Shown piece by piece: positions 36,162 to 46,846 of a stretch of 64,000 nt of DNA. The position numbers and the translations under genes were made by a program. The stretch spans positions 1,277,418 to 1,341,417 of the forward strand of contig NZ_CP050253.1 of the NCBI RefSeq assembly GCF_011745665.1, given 5' to 3'. Numbering within the stretch: the first letter of the stretch is position 1; the number at the start of each line of letters is the position of its first letter. The notes under the pieces were generated by a model that saw only the letters and a program-made list of their open reading frames with translations, did not search any database and had not been told where the DNA came from. This stretch comes from Zophobihabitans entericus (GTDB lineage: Bacteria; Pseudomonadota; Gammaproteobacteria; Enterobacterales; Orbaceae).

Positions 36162-37511
36162 ATGAGTCACTATTCCTCCGTTGACCAGTTTATTACCTCA
36201 CTTCAAAAACGCGATCCACATCAACCAGAATTCTTACAAGCCGTACGTGAGGTATTAACTTCATTATGGCCTTTCTTAAAAGATAATCCACGTTATACCG
36301 AACAAGGATTATTAACACGAATTACTGAACCTGAACGTGTGATTCAATTTCGCGTAACCTGGGTTGATGATAAAGGACAAGTGCAGGTAAACCGTGCATG
36401 GAGAGTACAATTTAACTCAGCGATTGGTCCGTTTAAAGGTGGTATGCGTTTCCATCCGTCAGTAAATCTGTCTATTTTAAAATTCCTTGGCTTTGAACAA
36501 ACCTTTAAAAATGCGTTAACTACACTCCCTATGGGTGGTGGTAAAGGTGGTTCTGACTTTGATCCTAAAGGGAAAAGCCATGGTGAAGTGATGCGTTTTT
36601 GTCAGGCACTAATCACTGAATTATATCGTCATTTAGGTCCGGATACAGACGTCCCGGCAGGGGATATTGGTGTTGGCGGCCGTGAAGTTGGCTTCATGAC
36701 TGGTATGATGAAAAAATTAACCAATAACGCATCTTGTGTGTTTACGGGTAAAGGTCTGGCATTTGGCGGTAGTTTAATTCGTCCTGAAGCAACCGGTTAT
36801 GGTTTAGTTTACTTTGTACAGGCGATGCTGAAAAAACAAGGTAAGAGCTTTGATGGTTTACGTGTCGCGATTTCTGGTTCAGGTAACGTGGCTCAATATT
36901 CAATTGAAAAATGTTTAGAGCTAGGCGCTAAAGTTGTTACTGTTTCTGACTCAAACGGTACAGTGGTTGATGAAGCTGGATTCACAAAAGAGAAACTGGC
37001 TCGTTTAATGGAAATCAAAAACGTGCAATATGGCCGTGTTGAAGATTATGCCAAAGAGTTTGGTTTAACTTTCCATAAAGGCCAAAAACCATGGAAAGTG
37101 AAAGCAGATATCGCACTACCTTGTGCAACCCAAAATGAACTTGATTTAGAAGACGCTAAGGCGTTGATTCAAAACGGGGTAATTGCAGTAGGTGAGGGTG
37201 CAAACATGCCAACCACTATCGAAGCAACAGAAGCATTTATTGCAGCTAACGTGTTGTTTGCTCCGGGTAAAGCAGCTAATGCCGGTGGTGTTGCAACTTC
37301 AGGTCTTGAAATGGCGCAAAACTCAGCACGTATGTCATGGACAGCAGAAACCGTTGATCGTGAATTACATCACATTATGCTGGCAATTCATGAGTCTTGT
37401 GTTCGTTATGGTGACCGTGGTAACGGTAAAGTGGTGAACTATGTTGATGGTGCAAATATTGCCGGCTTTGTAAAAGTGGCTGATGCAATGCTTGGACAGG
37501 GTGTAATCTAG
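36162..37511 (+). CDS. gdhA: NADP-specific glutamate dehydrogenase
   Basis: GdhA makes glutamate from 2-oxoglutarate and ammonia with NADPH. The 449-aa hexameric-type enzyme shows GPFKGGMRFHPSVN, LPMGGGKGGSDFDPKGKS (catalytic lysine region), DVPAGDIGVGGREVGFM, the dinucleotide loop SGSGNVAQY and ANAGGVATSGLEMAQNS. The length is as in E. coli. It is a single-gene unit with its own promoter region and a strong terminator. Confidence 0.96.
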   Translation: MSHYSSVDQFITSLQKRDPHQPEFLQAVREVLTSLWPFLKDNPRYTEQGLLTRITEPERVIQFRVTWVDDKGQVQVNRAWRVQFNSAIGPFKGGMRFHPSVNLSILKFLGFEQTFKNALTTLPMGGGKGGSDFDPKGKSHGEVMRFCQALITELYRHLGPDTDVPAGDIGVGGREVGFMTGMMKKLTNNASCVFTGKGLAFGGSLIRPEATGYGLVYFVQAMLKKQGKSFDGLRVAISGSGNVAQYSIEKCLELGAKVVTVSDSNGTVVDEAGFTKEKLARLMEIKNVQYGRVEDYAKEFGLTFHKGQKPWKVKADIALPCATQNELDLEDAKALIQNGVIAVGEGANMPTTIEATEAFIAANVLFAPGKAANAGGVATSGLEMAQNSARMSWTAETVDRELHHIMLAIHESCVRYGDRGNGKVVNYVDGANIAGFVKVADAMLGQGVI

Positions 37512-37540
37512 TATTTTACTGACATTGAGTTAGTTTGATG

Positions 37541-37566
37541 AAAAACCGCCTTTAGGGCGGTTTTTT
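37541..37566 (+). terminator. gdhA terminator
   Basis: CCGCC (37546-37550) pairs with GGCGG (37556-37560), extended by flanking A and T runs and followed by TTTTTTG. Confidence 0.85.
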
Positions 37567-37579
37567 GTTTTGTGGTTGC

Positions 37580-37686
37580 GCGCTTTAAGGTCTTTGATAT
37601 TGTGGAATATCCGCCTGTGTGTGAGCTTAGCGGTACTATTCTGATGCGCTTAGCATGCAAGCCATGTAACGCTTACTCTATAGCAC
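37580..37686. repeat. 107-bp direct repeat, copy A
   Basis: The copy runs from GCGCTTTAAGGTCTTT to TAGCAC and matches copy B at 37799-37905 with scattered substitutions and no visible length change; shared islands include GTGTGTGAGCTTAGCGG and CATGTAACGCTTACTC. Confidence 0.85.
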
Positions 37687-37798
37687 AGATAAGTGCAGTT
37701 TGTATTCTATCAAAAACACACGTAAAGGGGCGTGCTCTCCCTGATAAACACCAGGCTCATATCAACGCAAGGCTTTGGTTTAGTTGCGCGACACAGTC

Positions 37799-37905
37799 GC
37801 GCTTTAAGGTCTTTGGTATCGTGGAGTATCAGCTTGTGTGTGAGCTTAGCGGCACTATTCCGATGCGCTGAACATGCAAGTCATGTAACGCTTACTCCAT
37901 AGCAC
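37799..37905. repeat. 107-bp direct repeat, copy B with palindromic flanks
   Basis: This is the second copy, 219 bp after copy A. Its left edge overlaps a perfect hairpin GCGCGAC-ACA-GTCGCGC (37786-37802), and GAGCTTAGCGG inside it is repeated inverted as CCGCTAAGCTC just beyond the end (about 37905-37915). Confidence 0.85.
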
Positions 37906-38181
37906 CGCTAAGCTCAGTATACATTGAATAATATTTACTGATAAAAGATTAAGAGATTATCTTTTAGATTTTTAAAGAGAAACAGAAATATGTGAATGAA
38001 AAATCAATAGAATCAAATAATTATTATTAATATAACAATTTGATTTTATTAAGGTTTTTATGTTAAAAATATATTGAAATTGTTGCTAGTTCTTTAGAAC
38101 ACTGGATTTGAATTTGATGGAGAGCGTATTCCATAGGTCTTAGCGAGTCCTCGAGCGGGTGCCTATGGTGTACGGTAGGCC

Positions 38182-38266
38182 ATCAAACCCACGGACTATC
38201 CAACATCACCAAAACATAGCGCCCGGGCGGCGCTGTCCGCCCCAAAAACCATGCTAATAACATCAC
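38182..38266. repeat. GC-rich palindromic direct repeat, copy 1
   Basis: The copy starts ATCAAACCCACGG, contains AACATAGCGCCC and a GGGCGG-CGCTGT-CCGCCC hairpin, and ends ATGCTAATAACATCAC. It recurs 107 bp later with a few changes. The GC-rich palindrome stands out in this AT-rich genome like a REP-type element. Confidence 0.8.
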
Positions 38267-38288
38267 AAATCTAAAAAGTACGTTCTTT

Positions 38289-38375
38289 ATCAAACTCACG
38301 GAACCTACAACCTTACCAAAAACATAGCGCCCAGGCGGCGCTGTCCGCCCCAAAAACTATGCTAATAACATTCAC
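38289..38375. repeat. GC-rich palindromic direct repeat, copy 2
   Basis: Second copy of the element at 38182. The core AACATAGCGCCC, GGCGGCGCTGTCCGCC and ATGCTAATAACAT is preserved almost exactly while the left part has diverged. Confidence 0.8.
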
Positions 38376-38390
38376 TGATTTTGGTCATAA

Positions 38391-38418
38391 AAAAAGCACG
38401 GTATAAACCGTGCTTTTT
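38391..38418. terminator. Terminator at the end of the hem operon
   Basis: AAAAAGCACGGT (38391-38402) pairs perfectly with ACCGTGCTTTTT (38407-38418) over a four-base loop. It lies 16 bp after the hemY stop on the minus strand and could also work on the plus strand. Confidence 0.85.
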
Positions 38419-38433
38419 ATTTTTAGATATTAA

Positions 38434-39330
38434 CTATTCAGCTATCTTTTGATTCTTGGCTAACTGATTGAGTAGTTTTTGTGCTTCATCCTGCTTGCCC
38501 TGAGTTGCAAGGTGGACAGCCATCTCTTTTTGATAAGCAACAGTATTTCTGACCGCTCTTGGCTGGTCTTTCCACCAGTTATACAATGCATTAACATCAT
38601 TATTGTTTGCTAACTGCTGAATACGTGCCAGATAGACTGCTTGTTTATGCTGGTCTAAATATTGTTCGGTATATGTTGCTGCTTTATACATCGATGGGAA
38701 TAGTCCAATCGCAGCCTGATAATCCTGCAACTGACAATAGACTTTGTCCGCCATTTTTAACAGCTCATTATTACGTGGGTGATCATCCAGTAACTGTTCG
38801 ATATGATAGCGGGCAGTTGTCACTTCATTATTTTGTACTTCAATACGAATCTGAGTCAGCTGAAAAGCAAAACGTTCTTTATCCTGACAATGAGGTGCCG
38901 CTTTTTCCAGCAGCTGATAGGCTGAAGTAATATCGTTATTATTTAAAGCAGCACGAACAGCCTGCAGATAAGTTACTGCAATATTATGGGAATATTTAGC
39001 GCCTTGAGTATACAGTTTCTGCGCTTTTTTGTAGTTGCCTTCCAGCATCATAAGATTAGCGATTTCCAGACGTTTGGTTGAGCGTTTTGGTGAAACAAGT
39101 CTCATCCAGCGGCCAAGCAGTGAGCTGGTGCCGGTAATCTTTTTAATCAGCCAGTAGATCAGATATAAGACCACAAACAGAATCGCTTCCAGCACCAAGA
39201 AGGTGGTAAAGCTCATTTTGATTCGGTAACCGGCTAACTGGAAAAATGCAATTCCCTGATGTCCTGCAATCATCGGCCCAACGATAAGGCCTGCGATCAA
39301 TATTAAGAAAATAATAAGTGTCTTTAACAT
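38434..39330 (-). CDS. hemY: HemY, membrane-anchored TPR protein of the hem operon (short form)
   Basis: The 298-aa protein has two N-terminal membrane helices (residues about 3-25 and 40-63) and then TPR-like helices, with LEIANLMMLEGNYKKAQKLY the clearest. E. coli HemY is about 398 aa; here roughly the last 100 residues, which carry the final TPR repeats, are absent and the gene ends QKLLNQLAKNQKIAE just before a terminator. The N-terminus and position behind hemX make the identity secure. HemY is co-transcribed with hemCD in enterobacteria; its role in coproporphyrin metabolism is not firmly known. Confidence 0.85.
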   Translation of the reverse strand: MLKTLIIFLILIAGLIVGPMIAGHQGIAFFQLAGYRIKMSFTTFLVLEAILFVVLYLIYWLIKKITGTSSLLGRWMRLVSPKRSTKRLEIANLMMLEGNYKKAQKLYTQGAKYSHNIAVTYLQAVRAALNNNDITSAYQLLEKAAPHCQDKERFAFQLTQIRIEVQNNEVTTARYHIEQLLDDHPRNNELLKMADKVYCQLQDYQAAIGLFPSMYKAATYTEQYLDQHKQAVYLARIQQLANNNDVNALYNWWKDQPRAVRNTVAYQKEMAVHLATQGKQDEAQKLLNQLAKNQKIAE

Positions 39331-39340
39331 TCTTATTCTC

Positions 39341-40900
39341 CTAGTTTACTGATAAAAGTGAACGAACGCGGGTTTGCATGAGTTTATCCAGCGCTAAGGC
39401 ACTTTCCAGCTGTTCTGGTAGGTGTTTATTAGAAACCGGTTGCTGTTGCAATGTATCCAGTTCTTCTAAAAACGCTAAAGTATTTGGTTGCTTAGTATTG
39501 AAATAAGCATGTACCCAGACAGAAACATCTGACAGAGCGCGTTGATAAATTTCTTCCTGATGTCTAGGGATCGCCTGAGCAGCAATAAAGAGTTGCAGAC
39601 GAATATTCTCTCTTAGATACATAGATTGTTCAGGTGTGATTAACGCTTTATAGACCTGACAATTATTCAGCTTACTGATGTCCTGGCCAGCGCCAGCGAC
39701 ACATTCAGAGAAAGTGTCATATTTTTCAATAGAGATGAATTTCTCCATAAAGCCCTGACCTGATTTGAGCAGATTCTTCGACCAGTCTTTAATTGAGAAG
39801 GAGATTTCATCAGAGCTTAAATCACTGGTTGGCTCAGTTTCTAAGCTACCAATAGTGTCATCTGATGGCTGAACATCTGATGAGAAGGAGTCATCGTGTG
39901 TGGTTAAACCAAGTTCAATCGTTTCATAATGATCAACCAGTGGCAGTTCTGTGATTTGGTCTGCCAGAGTCATCAGCTTCATCACAATACCATCAAAATC
40001 AACATAACTAATTTTAGCCAGTGCTGAGATATCACGGTTAATAGCCTGACGCGCCGGTAATAAACTCGGATCGTTGGCTTCAGCTAAACTGGCATCAGCA
40101 CTTTTAAGTAGTAAACGAGCAGTGATAAAGTCCTGATCATTCCAGATTTTACGGCCAGCGAGAGTCACCAGATAATTCGCCTGAGAGATTAGCCAAATAT
40201 TATTATCCGTTGTTGACATGGCTGATAACTGCTCATGTAAACCCTGAATATTTTGTTCTGTTACTTTCAGTGCATCATTCACCTGAGCCATAAACTGCTG
40301 CTGAGATTTGGTCTGATCACTGACTTGTGCATTTAAAGTATTTTGTAAATTAGTTAACTGCTGCCCTTGATTTGACTGGCTTGAGCTGGTAATTTTTTGA
40401 ACTTCCTGCTGGATTGTACCTTTGATTGAAGCCAGTTCATTTTGCAGTTGATCAATTGTAGCTTTTTGCTGGTTAGCCTGATTATGACCATGAAAATACA
40501 TTCCGCCAGCCAGACCCAGGGTTAACAGTATTGCCACAATTGATAATTTAGAAACTGGCGCTTTCACCTTAACTGGTTTGACCTTTTCCGGTTCAGCTGG
40601 CGTATCCTGCATATCCGTTTGCTGTTCTTTCTCTTTCATATTATCCGTCTTCTTCGATTTGTTGTTTTTCTGATTGTTTTTATTGTTTGCTTTCTTCGTA
40701 TCTGCGGGTGTCTCACTCTCTACAGACACGGTTTCTGATTTTATTTCGTCAACTGTTTCAACAACTTCATTTTCATTGATTGCTGAACTGGTCGAAGTGT
40801 CATTAGATTCCGTTTCAACCGCTGTTGGAGTTGTAACTTCACTATTATTTTCGCTTTGTTGTGAATTTTCATTCTCTGGCAATGATTTGTTGTCAGTCAT
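39341..40900 (-). CDS. hemX: HemX, uroporphyrinogen-III C-methyltransferase-like membrane protein
   Basis: The 519-aa product has a long low-complexity N-terminus rich in S, T, E, N, Q and K (about residues 1-115), one membrane helix (about 118-137, IVAILLTLGLAGGMYF), a coiled-coil Q-rich stretch and a conserved C-terminal domain with WLISQANYLVTLAGRKIW. ATG 40900, seven bases after AGGAG, is preferred to ATG 40933, which would overlap hemD. E. coli HemX is about 393 aa, so the extra length lies mainly in the N-terminal tail. Despite the usual name, methyltransferase activity is doubtful. Confidence 0.87.
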   Translation of the reverse strand: MTDNKSLPENENSQQSENNSEVTTPTAVETESNDTSTSSAINENEVVETVDEIKSETVSVESETPADTKKANNKNNQKNNKSKKTDNMKEKEQQTDMQDTPAEPEKVKPVKVKAPVSKLSIVAILLTLGLAGGMYFHGHNQANQQKATIDQLQNELASIKGTIQQEVQKITSSSQSNQGQQLTNLQNTLNAQVSDQTKSQQQFMAQVNDALKVTEQNIQGLHEQLSAMSTTDNNIWLISQANYLVTLAGRKIWNDQDFITARLLLKSADASLAEANDPSLLPARQAINRDISALAKISYVDFDGIVMKLMTLADQITELPLVDHYETIELGLTTHDDSFSSDVQPSDDTIGSLETEPTSDLSSDEISFSIKDWSKNLLKSGQGFMEKFISIEKYDTFSECVAGAGQDISKLNNCQVYKALITPEQSMYLRENIRLQLFIAAQAIPRHQEEIYQRALSDVSVWVHAYFNTKQPNTLAFLEELDTLQQQPVSNKHLPEQLESALALDKLMQTRVRSLLSVN

Positions 40901-40919
40901 GATGACTCCTGATTGCTTG

Positions 40920-41654
40920 TTAATTAGACACATTATGACATACAGTCGTAATGGTTTTAAACAAAATTTGATTGTTAGCTGAATCGGCTAACATAATGCG
41001 GTGCCAGCCTAGTTGTTTTGCCTTATTGGCAATGCGTGGACTACTTACAATTAACTGACATAATAAACGCTGTTTACTGGTGATCAGAAGGTCCAGCCGA
41101 ATCAGTGTTTCAATATTGGTGATAATAATTGTGGTGTTATTTTCCCAGCCGGAAAAATCATAATCATCGCGATCAACCGGTGCACGTCTGTAGCACTCAC
41201 AATAGCTGACATCTGCTCCGCGTGATGAAAGAATACTGCTCAGTAATTCACGCCCATGATTACCACGTAAGATCAGAATACGTTTATTCGTGACTTTTCG
41301 AAGTGAACGCAACGCCAGTAATGCCTCACTGTTTTCATCTTTTTTAGGGTAAATAACCGGGGTCTTTGTTAGTGTTTCAAATAGCTTCGCGGTTTTTTCA
41401 CCAATCGCTAAATAGGTTAAATTGGTGGGAAAAGTAAGCTGAATTCTGAGCGTTGCAATAGCATTGATAACTTGTGGTGATACAGCAATCACCAAATCTC
41501 CCTCTTGTAATTGAGAGAGTTTGTCTGATAGCTCGGAGAGTTCAGCCCCTGTTTCAATTGTGAACAGCGGAAAGTGCAAGGCCGGGATTCCAGCCTGTTC
41601 AAGTAGTTGTACAAGCTCTTCACCGTATGGAGAGGGGCGAGTAACAATCATCAT
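40920..41654 (-). CDS. hemD: Uroporphyrinogen-III synthase
   Basis: HemD closes and inverts ring D of hydroxymethylbilane to give uroporphyrinogen III. The 244-aa protein starts [29 protein letters not shown] and contains [10 protein letters not shown] and [10 protein letters not shown], the sparse marks of this poorly conserved family. It overlaps the hemC stop by four bases (tandem ATG codons at 41654 and 41651), so translation is coupled. Identity rests on these marks plus the operon position. Confidence 0.92.
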   Translation of the reverse strand: MMIVTRPSPYGEELVQLLEQAGIPALHFPLFTIETGAELSELSDKLSQLQEGDLVIAVSPQVINAIATLRIQLTFPTNLTYLAIGEKTAKLFETLTKTPVIYPKKDENSEALLALRSLRKVTNKRILILRGNHGRELLSSILSSRGADVSYCECYRRAPVDRDDYDFSGWENNTTIIITNIETLIRLDLLITSKQRLLCQLIVSSPRIANKAKQLGWHRIMLADSANNQILFKTITTVCHNVSN

Positions 41655-42580
41655 GATGCTGAATATACCTCATCTAAAATCGCTTTAGCGCCGTTACTAA
41701 GCAGTTCGTTAGCCAGTTCGATACCAATTTGTTCTGCCAGAGCAGGTTGAGTGGTACGTGCTGCGCGGATAATGGTTTTACCATCTAAGCTGCCAACCAG
41801 TGCATTAACAACTAATTGATTATCTTTTAATTCCGCGTAGCAACCAATAGGTACCTGACAGCCGCCTTGTAGTTGTTTGTTCATCGCACGTTCTGCTATT
41901 AAGCAGGTACGGGTTGGTGCATGATCAAGCGGAGCCAGTAAATCTTTAACTCTCTGATCACCAGCTCGTCCTTCAATACCTACCGCGCCTTGTCCAACAG
42001 CAGGGAGTATTTGAGTAACATTAAGAGCTTTGGTGATACGTGAGGCTAAATTGAGACGTTTAAGTCCTGCCACGGCTAAAATGATGGCATCAAATTCACG
42101 GTTATCCAGTTTAGACAAGCGCGTACCGACGTTACCTCTTAAATCTTTGATGATAAGGTGAGGATACTTGGCTTTAATCTGGCACTGTCTACGCAGGCTT
42201 GAAGTTCCCACAATGGCACCGACAGGCAACTCTTCAAGGCTTTGATAATGGTTCGAGACAAATGCATCACGGGGATCTTCCCGCTGACAAATGGTTAATA
42301 GGGCAAGCTCCGCCGGAAATTCTGCCGGAATATCTTTCATAGAATGCACGGCGATATCGGCTTCATTATCTAAAATAGCTTGTTCGAGTTGTTTGACAAA
42401 CAGACCTTTACCGCCGATTTTAGCCAATGGCGTATCCAGTAAAACATCACCCTGAGTGACCATAGGTACCAGCTCAACCGTCAGATTGGGATGAAAATGC
42501 ATGAGCTGCTCTTTGACAAAGTTAGCTTGCCAAAGGGCTAATGGACTTTTTCTGGTTGCGATTCTAATTACTTGTTGCAT
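41651..42580 (-). CDS. hemC: Porphobilinogen deaminase (hydroxymethylbilane synthase)
   Basis: HemC joins four porphobilinogen units. The protein starts [21 protein letters not shown] and includes [35 protein letters not shown] and the cofactor-binding cysteine in [17 protein letters not shown] 42580 gives [12 protein letters not shown] as expected (309 aa); a TTG at 42595 would add five unconserved residues. It is the first gene of hemC-hemD-hemX-hemY, on the minus strand, 54 bp downstream of purB. Confidence 0.95.
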   Translation of the reverse strand: MQQVIRIATRKSPLALWQANFVKEQLMHFHPNLTVELVPMVTQGDVLLDTPLAKIGGKGLFVKQLEQAILDNEADIAVHSMKDIPAEFPAELALLTICQREDPRDAFVSNHYQSLEELPVGAIVGTSSLRRQCQIKAKYPHLIIKDLRGNVGTRLSKLDNREFDAIILAVAGLKRLNLASRITKALNVTQILPAVGQGAVGIEGRAGDQRVKDLLAPLDHAPTRTCLIAERAMNKQLQGGCQVPIGCYAELKDNQLVVNALVGSLDGKTIIRAARTTQPALAEQIGIELANELLSNGAKAILDEVYSAS

Positions 42581-42634
42581 CAATATTTTACTCAAAAATC
42601 AAAGGTTTTTAAGTCTTTGATTTTATTGAAGAAA

Positions 42635-44023
<1,389 letters not shown>

Positions 44024-44047
44024 TTAGTTAATATAAGGACTTAATAA

Positions 44048-44680
44048 TTAATATTCGGTAAGTAATTCTTGTGCTGCCTGAACAATCTTTTTACGAGAAA
44101 AAATAAACTGCCAGCGAGTGCCACCAACCTGATACCATAAAATAGCAGCTCGTACGCAGGCAAACAGAGCAGTACGTACTTTTGCTTGTACCAGTGTATT
44201 TTGTAGATATTCTATCTTTCCCATCACTTTAATTTTAGCGGCAACCGGACTGATAATATCAGAGTAAATGCCAGCTAAAGAGTAGGAGAGCTCGTCAGAA
44301 TGGGTGGCAACTTCTTCCAGTGACATTTCCGGATGCATGGAAGCCACGCGCTGAATACGCATCCCGATATCGTTTAATGTTTCTGGTTGATTACGCAGTT
44401 TATGAGTAATACCAAGTGTACCAAATGTGTACCGGAGCACATCAGCATTCTCTTTTTGTTCTGAACCCAGTACCGAAACTAAAAGTTTCAGACCTGACTG
44501 AATATCCTTTCGCTCGCCAAAAACATTTAAGGTTGACGATGGGGAAGTGTTAAATACACTGCGCATTCCCAGATAGTATAGCTCTCTGTCACAGTTACCA
44601 GTATTCGCCAGTTGTGGAACCAAGGATGCACTTTGACATACGCCAGCAAGGGCAATAGCGATATCATGATATTTAGTCAT
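44048..44680 (-). CDS. hflD: High frequency lysogenization protein HflD homolog
   Basis: The 210-aa protein starts [21 protein letters not shown] and has [13 protein letters not shown]-like and [30 protein letters not shown] segments matching HflD. In E. coli HflD is a peripheral membrane protein that binds lambda CII; its cellular role is unclear. It overlaps mnmA by eight bases, the conserved arrangement. Confidence 0.92.
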   Translation of the reverse strand: MTKYHDIAIALAGVCQSASLVPQLANTGNCDRELYYLGMRSVFNTSPSSTLNVFGERKDIQSGLKLLVSVLGSEQKENADVLRYTFGTLGITHKLRNQPETLNDIGMRIQRVASMHPEMSLEEVATHSDELSYSLAGIYSDIISPVAAKIKVMGKIEYLQNTLVQAKVRTALFACVRAAILWYQVGGTRWQFIFSRKKIVQAAQELLTEY

Positions 44681-45830
44681 CGGTTTGCTCCTTTGGGAAG
44701 TTATCTTTCAGGCAGGTTTCAATGATTCCTCCGCCTAAACAAACTTCATCAATATAGAATACAGCAGATTGCCCGGGGGTCACCGCTGCAACAGGCTCAT
44801 CAAAAATTACCTGAATTTGGTTATTATTTAGTGGTGTTACAGTACAAGGAATATCCTGCTGACGATAACGAGTTTTCACCACGCAACGAAATGGTGCAGT
44901 CACTACTTTGCGGTCAACCCAGTGAAGTTGTTGTGCAATCAGACCGGTAGAAAACAGGGCAGGGTGATTGTGACCTTGCGCTACAATTAGTTCATTATTT
45001 TGTAGATCTTTATCAACCACGTACCATGGTGTTTCATCGGCATCTTTCAGGCCTCCGATGTGTAAACCTTTACGCTGTCCAAGTGTGTGATACATCAGAC
45101 CCTGATGTTCACCAATAATTTTACCATCAACAGTTCTGATTTTACCCGGCTGGGCAGGTAAGTAGCGGGCTAAGAAGTCAGTAAATTTACGTTCGCCGAT
45201 AAAACAGATACCAGTAGAATCTTTCTTTTTAGCGGTAACCAGATCGAGTTGTTCGGCAATTTTGCGAACTTCGGGTTTTTCCAATTCACCGACCGGGAAC
45301 AGGCTTTTACTGATCTGTTCTTCACTCAGCGTATACAGGAAGTAACTCTGGTCTTTATTGCTATCAAGGCCTCTTAGCAGTTGAGTTTTACCATCAATAT
45401 CACGACGGCGAACATAGTGGCCAGTGGCGATATAATCTGCACCAAGGTCTTCAGCGGCATATTCTAAAAAGGCTTTGAATTTGATCTCTTTATTACACAG
45501 AATATCCGGATTAGGTGTTCTGCCAGCTTTATATTCTGCCAGAAAATGCTCAAATACATTATCCCAATATTCAGCGGCAAAATTGATGGTGAGTAATTTG
45601 ATGCCTAATTTGTCACACACAGCCTGAGCATCAGCTAAATCTGTTGCTGCTGAACAATATTCTTCATTATCGTCTTCTTCCCAGTTTTTCATGAACAGAC
45701 CAATGACTTCATAGCCTTGTTGCTGAAGTAAATAAGCCGAAACAGAAGAATCAACACCGCCAGACATACCAACAATCACTTTGGTGTGAGCGGGATCTTT
45801 TGTGTGTGAATGAATATTGTGACTAGGCAT
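44673..45830 (-). CDS. mnmA: tRNA-specific 2-thiouridylase MnmA
   Basis: MnmA thiolates U34 of Lys, Glu and Gln tRNAs. The 385-aa protein has the PP-loop [25 protein letters not shown], the first catalytic cysteine in [12 protein letters not shown] and the second in [13 protein letters not shown], and the tRNA-contact phrase [15 protein letters not shown]. It lies at the head of the mnmA-hflD-purB string on the minus strand. Confidence 0.96.
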   Translation of the reverse strand: MPSHNIHSHTKDPAHTKVIVGMSGGVDSSVSAYLLQQQGYEVIGLFMKNWEEDDNEEYCSAATDLADAQAVCDKLGIKLLTINFAAEYWDNVFEHFLAEYKAGRTPNPDILCNKEIKFKAFLEYAAEDLGADYIATGHYVRRRDIDGKTQLLRGLDSNKDQSYFLYTLSEEQISKSLFPVGELEKPEVRKIAEQLDLVTAKKKDSTGICFIGERKFTDFLARYLPAQPGKIRTVDGKIIGEHQGLMYHTLGQRKGLHIGGLKDADETPWYVVDKDLQNNELIVAQGHNHPALFSTGLIAQQLHWVDRKVVTAPFRCVVKTRYRQQDIPCTVTPLNNNQIQVIFDEPVAAVTPGQSAVFYIDEVCLGGGIIETCLKDNFPKEQTDD

Positions 45831-46066
45831 AGGTAAATATCTTTAGACAATTAATTATTAGCATGAACATAAACCGTGATTTTAGCATAACTGAGATAAA
45901 ATGGGTATGTTTCTTCTCTTGAGTGATGTAAGAATAATTGTCTGTAATGACATAGTTATTGTAGTTACAAAAACAGGGAATAAATGGAGAAAATTTTTGA
46001 TAAAATGGTGCGCAAGACTTGTGGGACTATTTAAAAACAACATTAAATAGCAAACTTTTGCGGGCT
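45831..46066. other. Gene-free region upstream of mnmA
   Basis: This AT-rich stretch holds no credible gene. It presumably carries the mnmA promoter on the minus strand. GTGATGTAAGAATAA near 45923 also occurs near 5849 but its meaning is unknown. Confidence 0.4.
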
Positions 46067-46140
46067 ATAGTATAAAACAGACGCCCTCAAAGAACAGAGA
46101 GCAGGTGTCTTGTATCGGACTCGGTCCAAATTTATACTAT
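46067..46140. other. 74-bp structured element with outer 10-bp stem
   Basis: ATAGTATAAA (46067-46076) pairs with TTTATACTAT (46131-46140). Between them AGACGCC (46079-46085) can pair with GGTGTCT (46104-46110) and GGAC-TCG-GTCC forms a small hairpin at 46117-46127. The element lies four bases beyond the stop of the S24 repressor gene. It could be the 3' end of its mRNA, a small structured RNA or an old recombination end. Confidence 0.5.
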
Positions 46141-46144
46141 TTGA

Positions 46145-46846
46145 TTAATAAACCTCTTTCAAAATATAGACAACACGACCAATAATTTCAAAATCGTCTC
46201 TTTCTTCAATATTAATTGTAATGGGTGGATAAGCAGGGTTATCACTGATTAGCATGAGTGATCTTGCTCTTACCTGGATTCTCTTTGTCGTGACATGCTC
46301 ACCATGTTTTACAATATATATATAGCCATCCATAGGATGTTTATTTGCTGTATTTACAATGAGTGCATCGTGGTTAGTAATCGTTGATGACATAGAATCA
46401 CCTTTAGCCCAAAAGACCATCAGGTCATCTTTATTAAAGCCACGATAACTAATCCAGCTGGCATCAAACGGTAAACCTAAAGAGGGCGTAAATCCTGTTG
46501 GTTGTGCATATTCCGGAATATCTGAAGCAAACACAGGTAATGTAACAAAAACTTCCTCTTCTTTAGTCAACGTACAGCTGCCTTTGCCCGTTACCAGCCA
46601 TTCCAGAGGAACATTACATTTGCTAGCAATAATTGCTGCACGGTTGAGAGAAGGATAAGTTCTGCCTGATAAATAGTCACGAATAACAGCTTCAGACATG
46701 CCAACTTTTTTAGCAAAAGAGTTGCCAGACAAACCTTGCATTGCGATAAGTAATCTCTCTTTAAAAGAGAGAATACCGCTTTCCTTTAGAATGTGTTCTT
46801 TATCATCATCACATTCATTTACGTTATAAAAAGTTGATGTTTCCAT
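46145..46846 (-). CDS. Phage-type XRE repressor with S24 (LexA-like) peptidase domain
   Basis: The 233-aa protein has an N-terminal helix-turn-helix (about residues 27-88, FAKKVGMSEAVIRDYLSGRTYPSL) and a C-terminal S24 fold with the nucleophile in WAKGDSMSS (Ser151) and the base in VTTKRIQ (Lys188). Such repressors keep prophages silent and are inactivated by self-cleavage after DNA damage. No Ala-Gly cleavage pair is obvious in the linker, so autoproteolysis is unsure. It is divergent from a Ner-like gene, the layout of a Mu-type phage switch, but no other phage gene is nearby. Confidence 0.82.
   Translation of the reverse strand: METSTFYNVNECDDDKEHILKESGILSFKERLLIAMQGLSGNSFAKKVGMSEAVIRDYLSGRTYPSLNRAAIIASKCNVPLEWLVTGKGSCTLTKEEEVFVTLPVFASDIPEYAQPTGFTPSLGLPFDASWISYRGFNKDDLMVFWAKGDSMSSTITNHDALIVNTANKHPMDGYIYIVKHGEHVTTKRIQVRARSLMLISDNPAYPPITINIEERDDFEIIGRVVYILKEVY

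Larger units (their letters stand above)
37567..38390. other. Repeat-bearing intergenic region between gdhA and hemY
   Basis: This 820-bp region holds no credible gene. It carries a 107-bp imperfect direct repeat (37580-37686 and 37799-37905), a GCGCGAC/GTCGCGC hairpin, a long AT-rich stretch (37920-38090), then a second, GC-rich direct repeat (38182-38266 and 38289-38375). Reading frames across it merely translate the repeats. Confidence 0.7.

Noticed and set aside
37572-37871. A 99-codon open frame downstream of gdhA
   Set aside because: It only translates the two copies of the 107-bp repeat, whose 219-bp spacing is a multiple of three; it has no ribosome binding site or recognisable protein character.
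46067-46140. A tRNA gene, because the element is about 74 nt and folds into a closed structure
   Set aside because: The outer stem is 10 bp, there are only two inner hairpins, and neither a T-arm GTTCRA box nor an anticodon loop is present.
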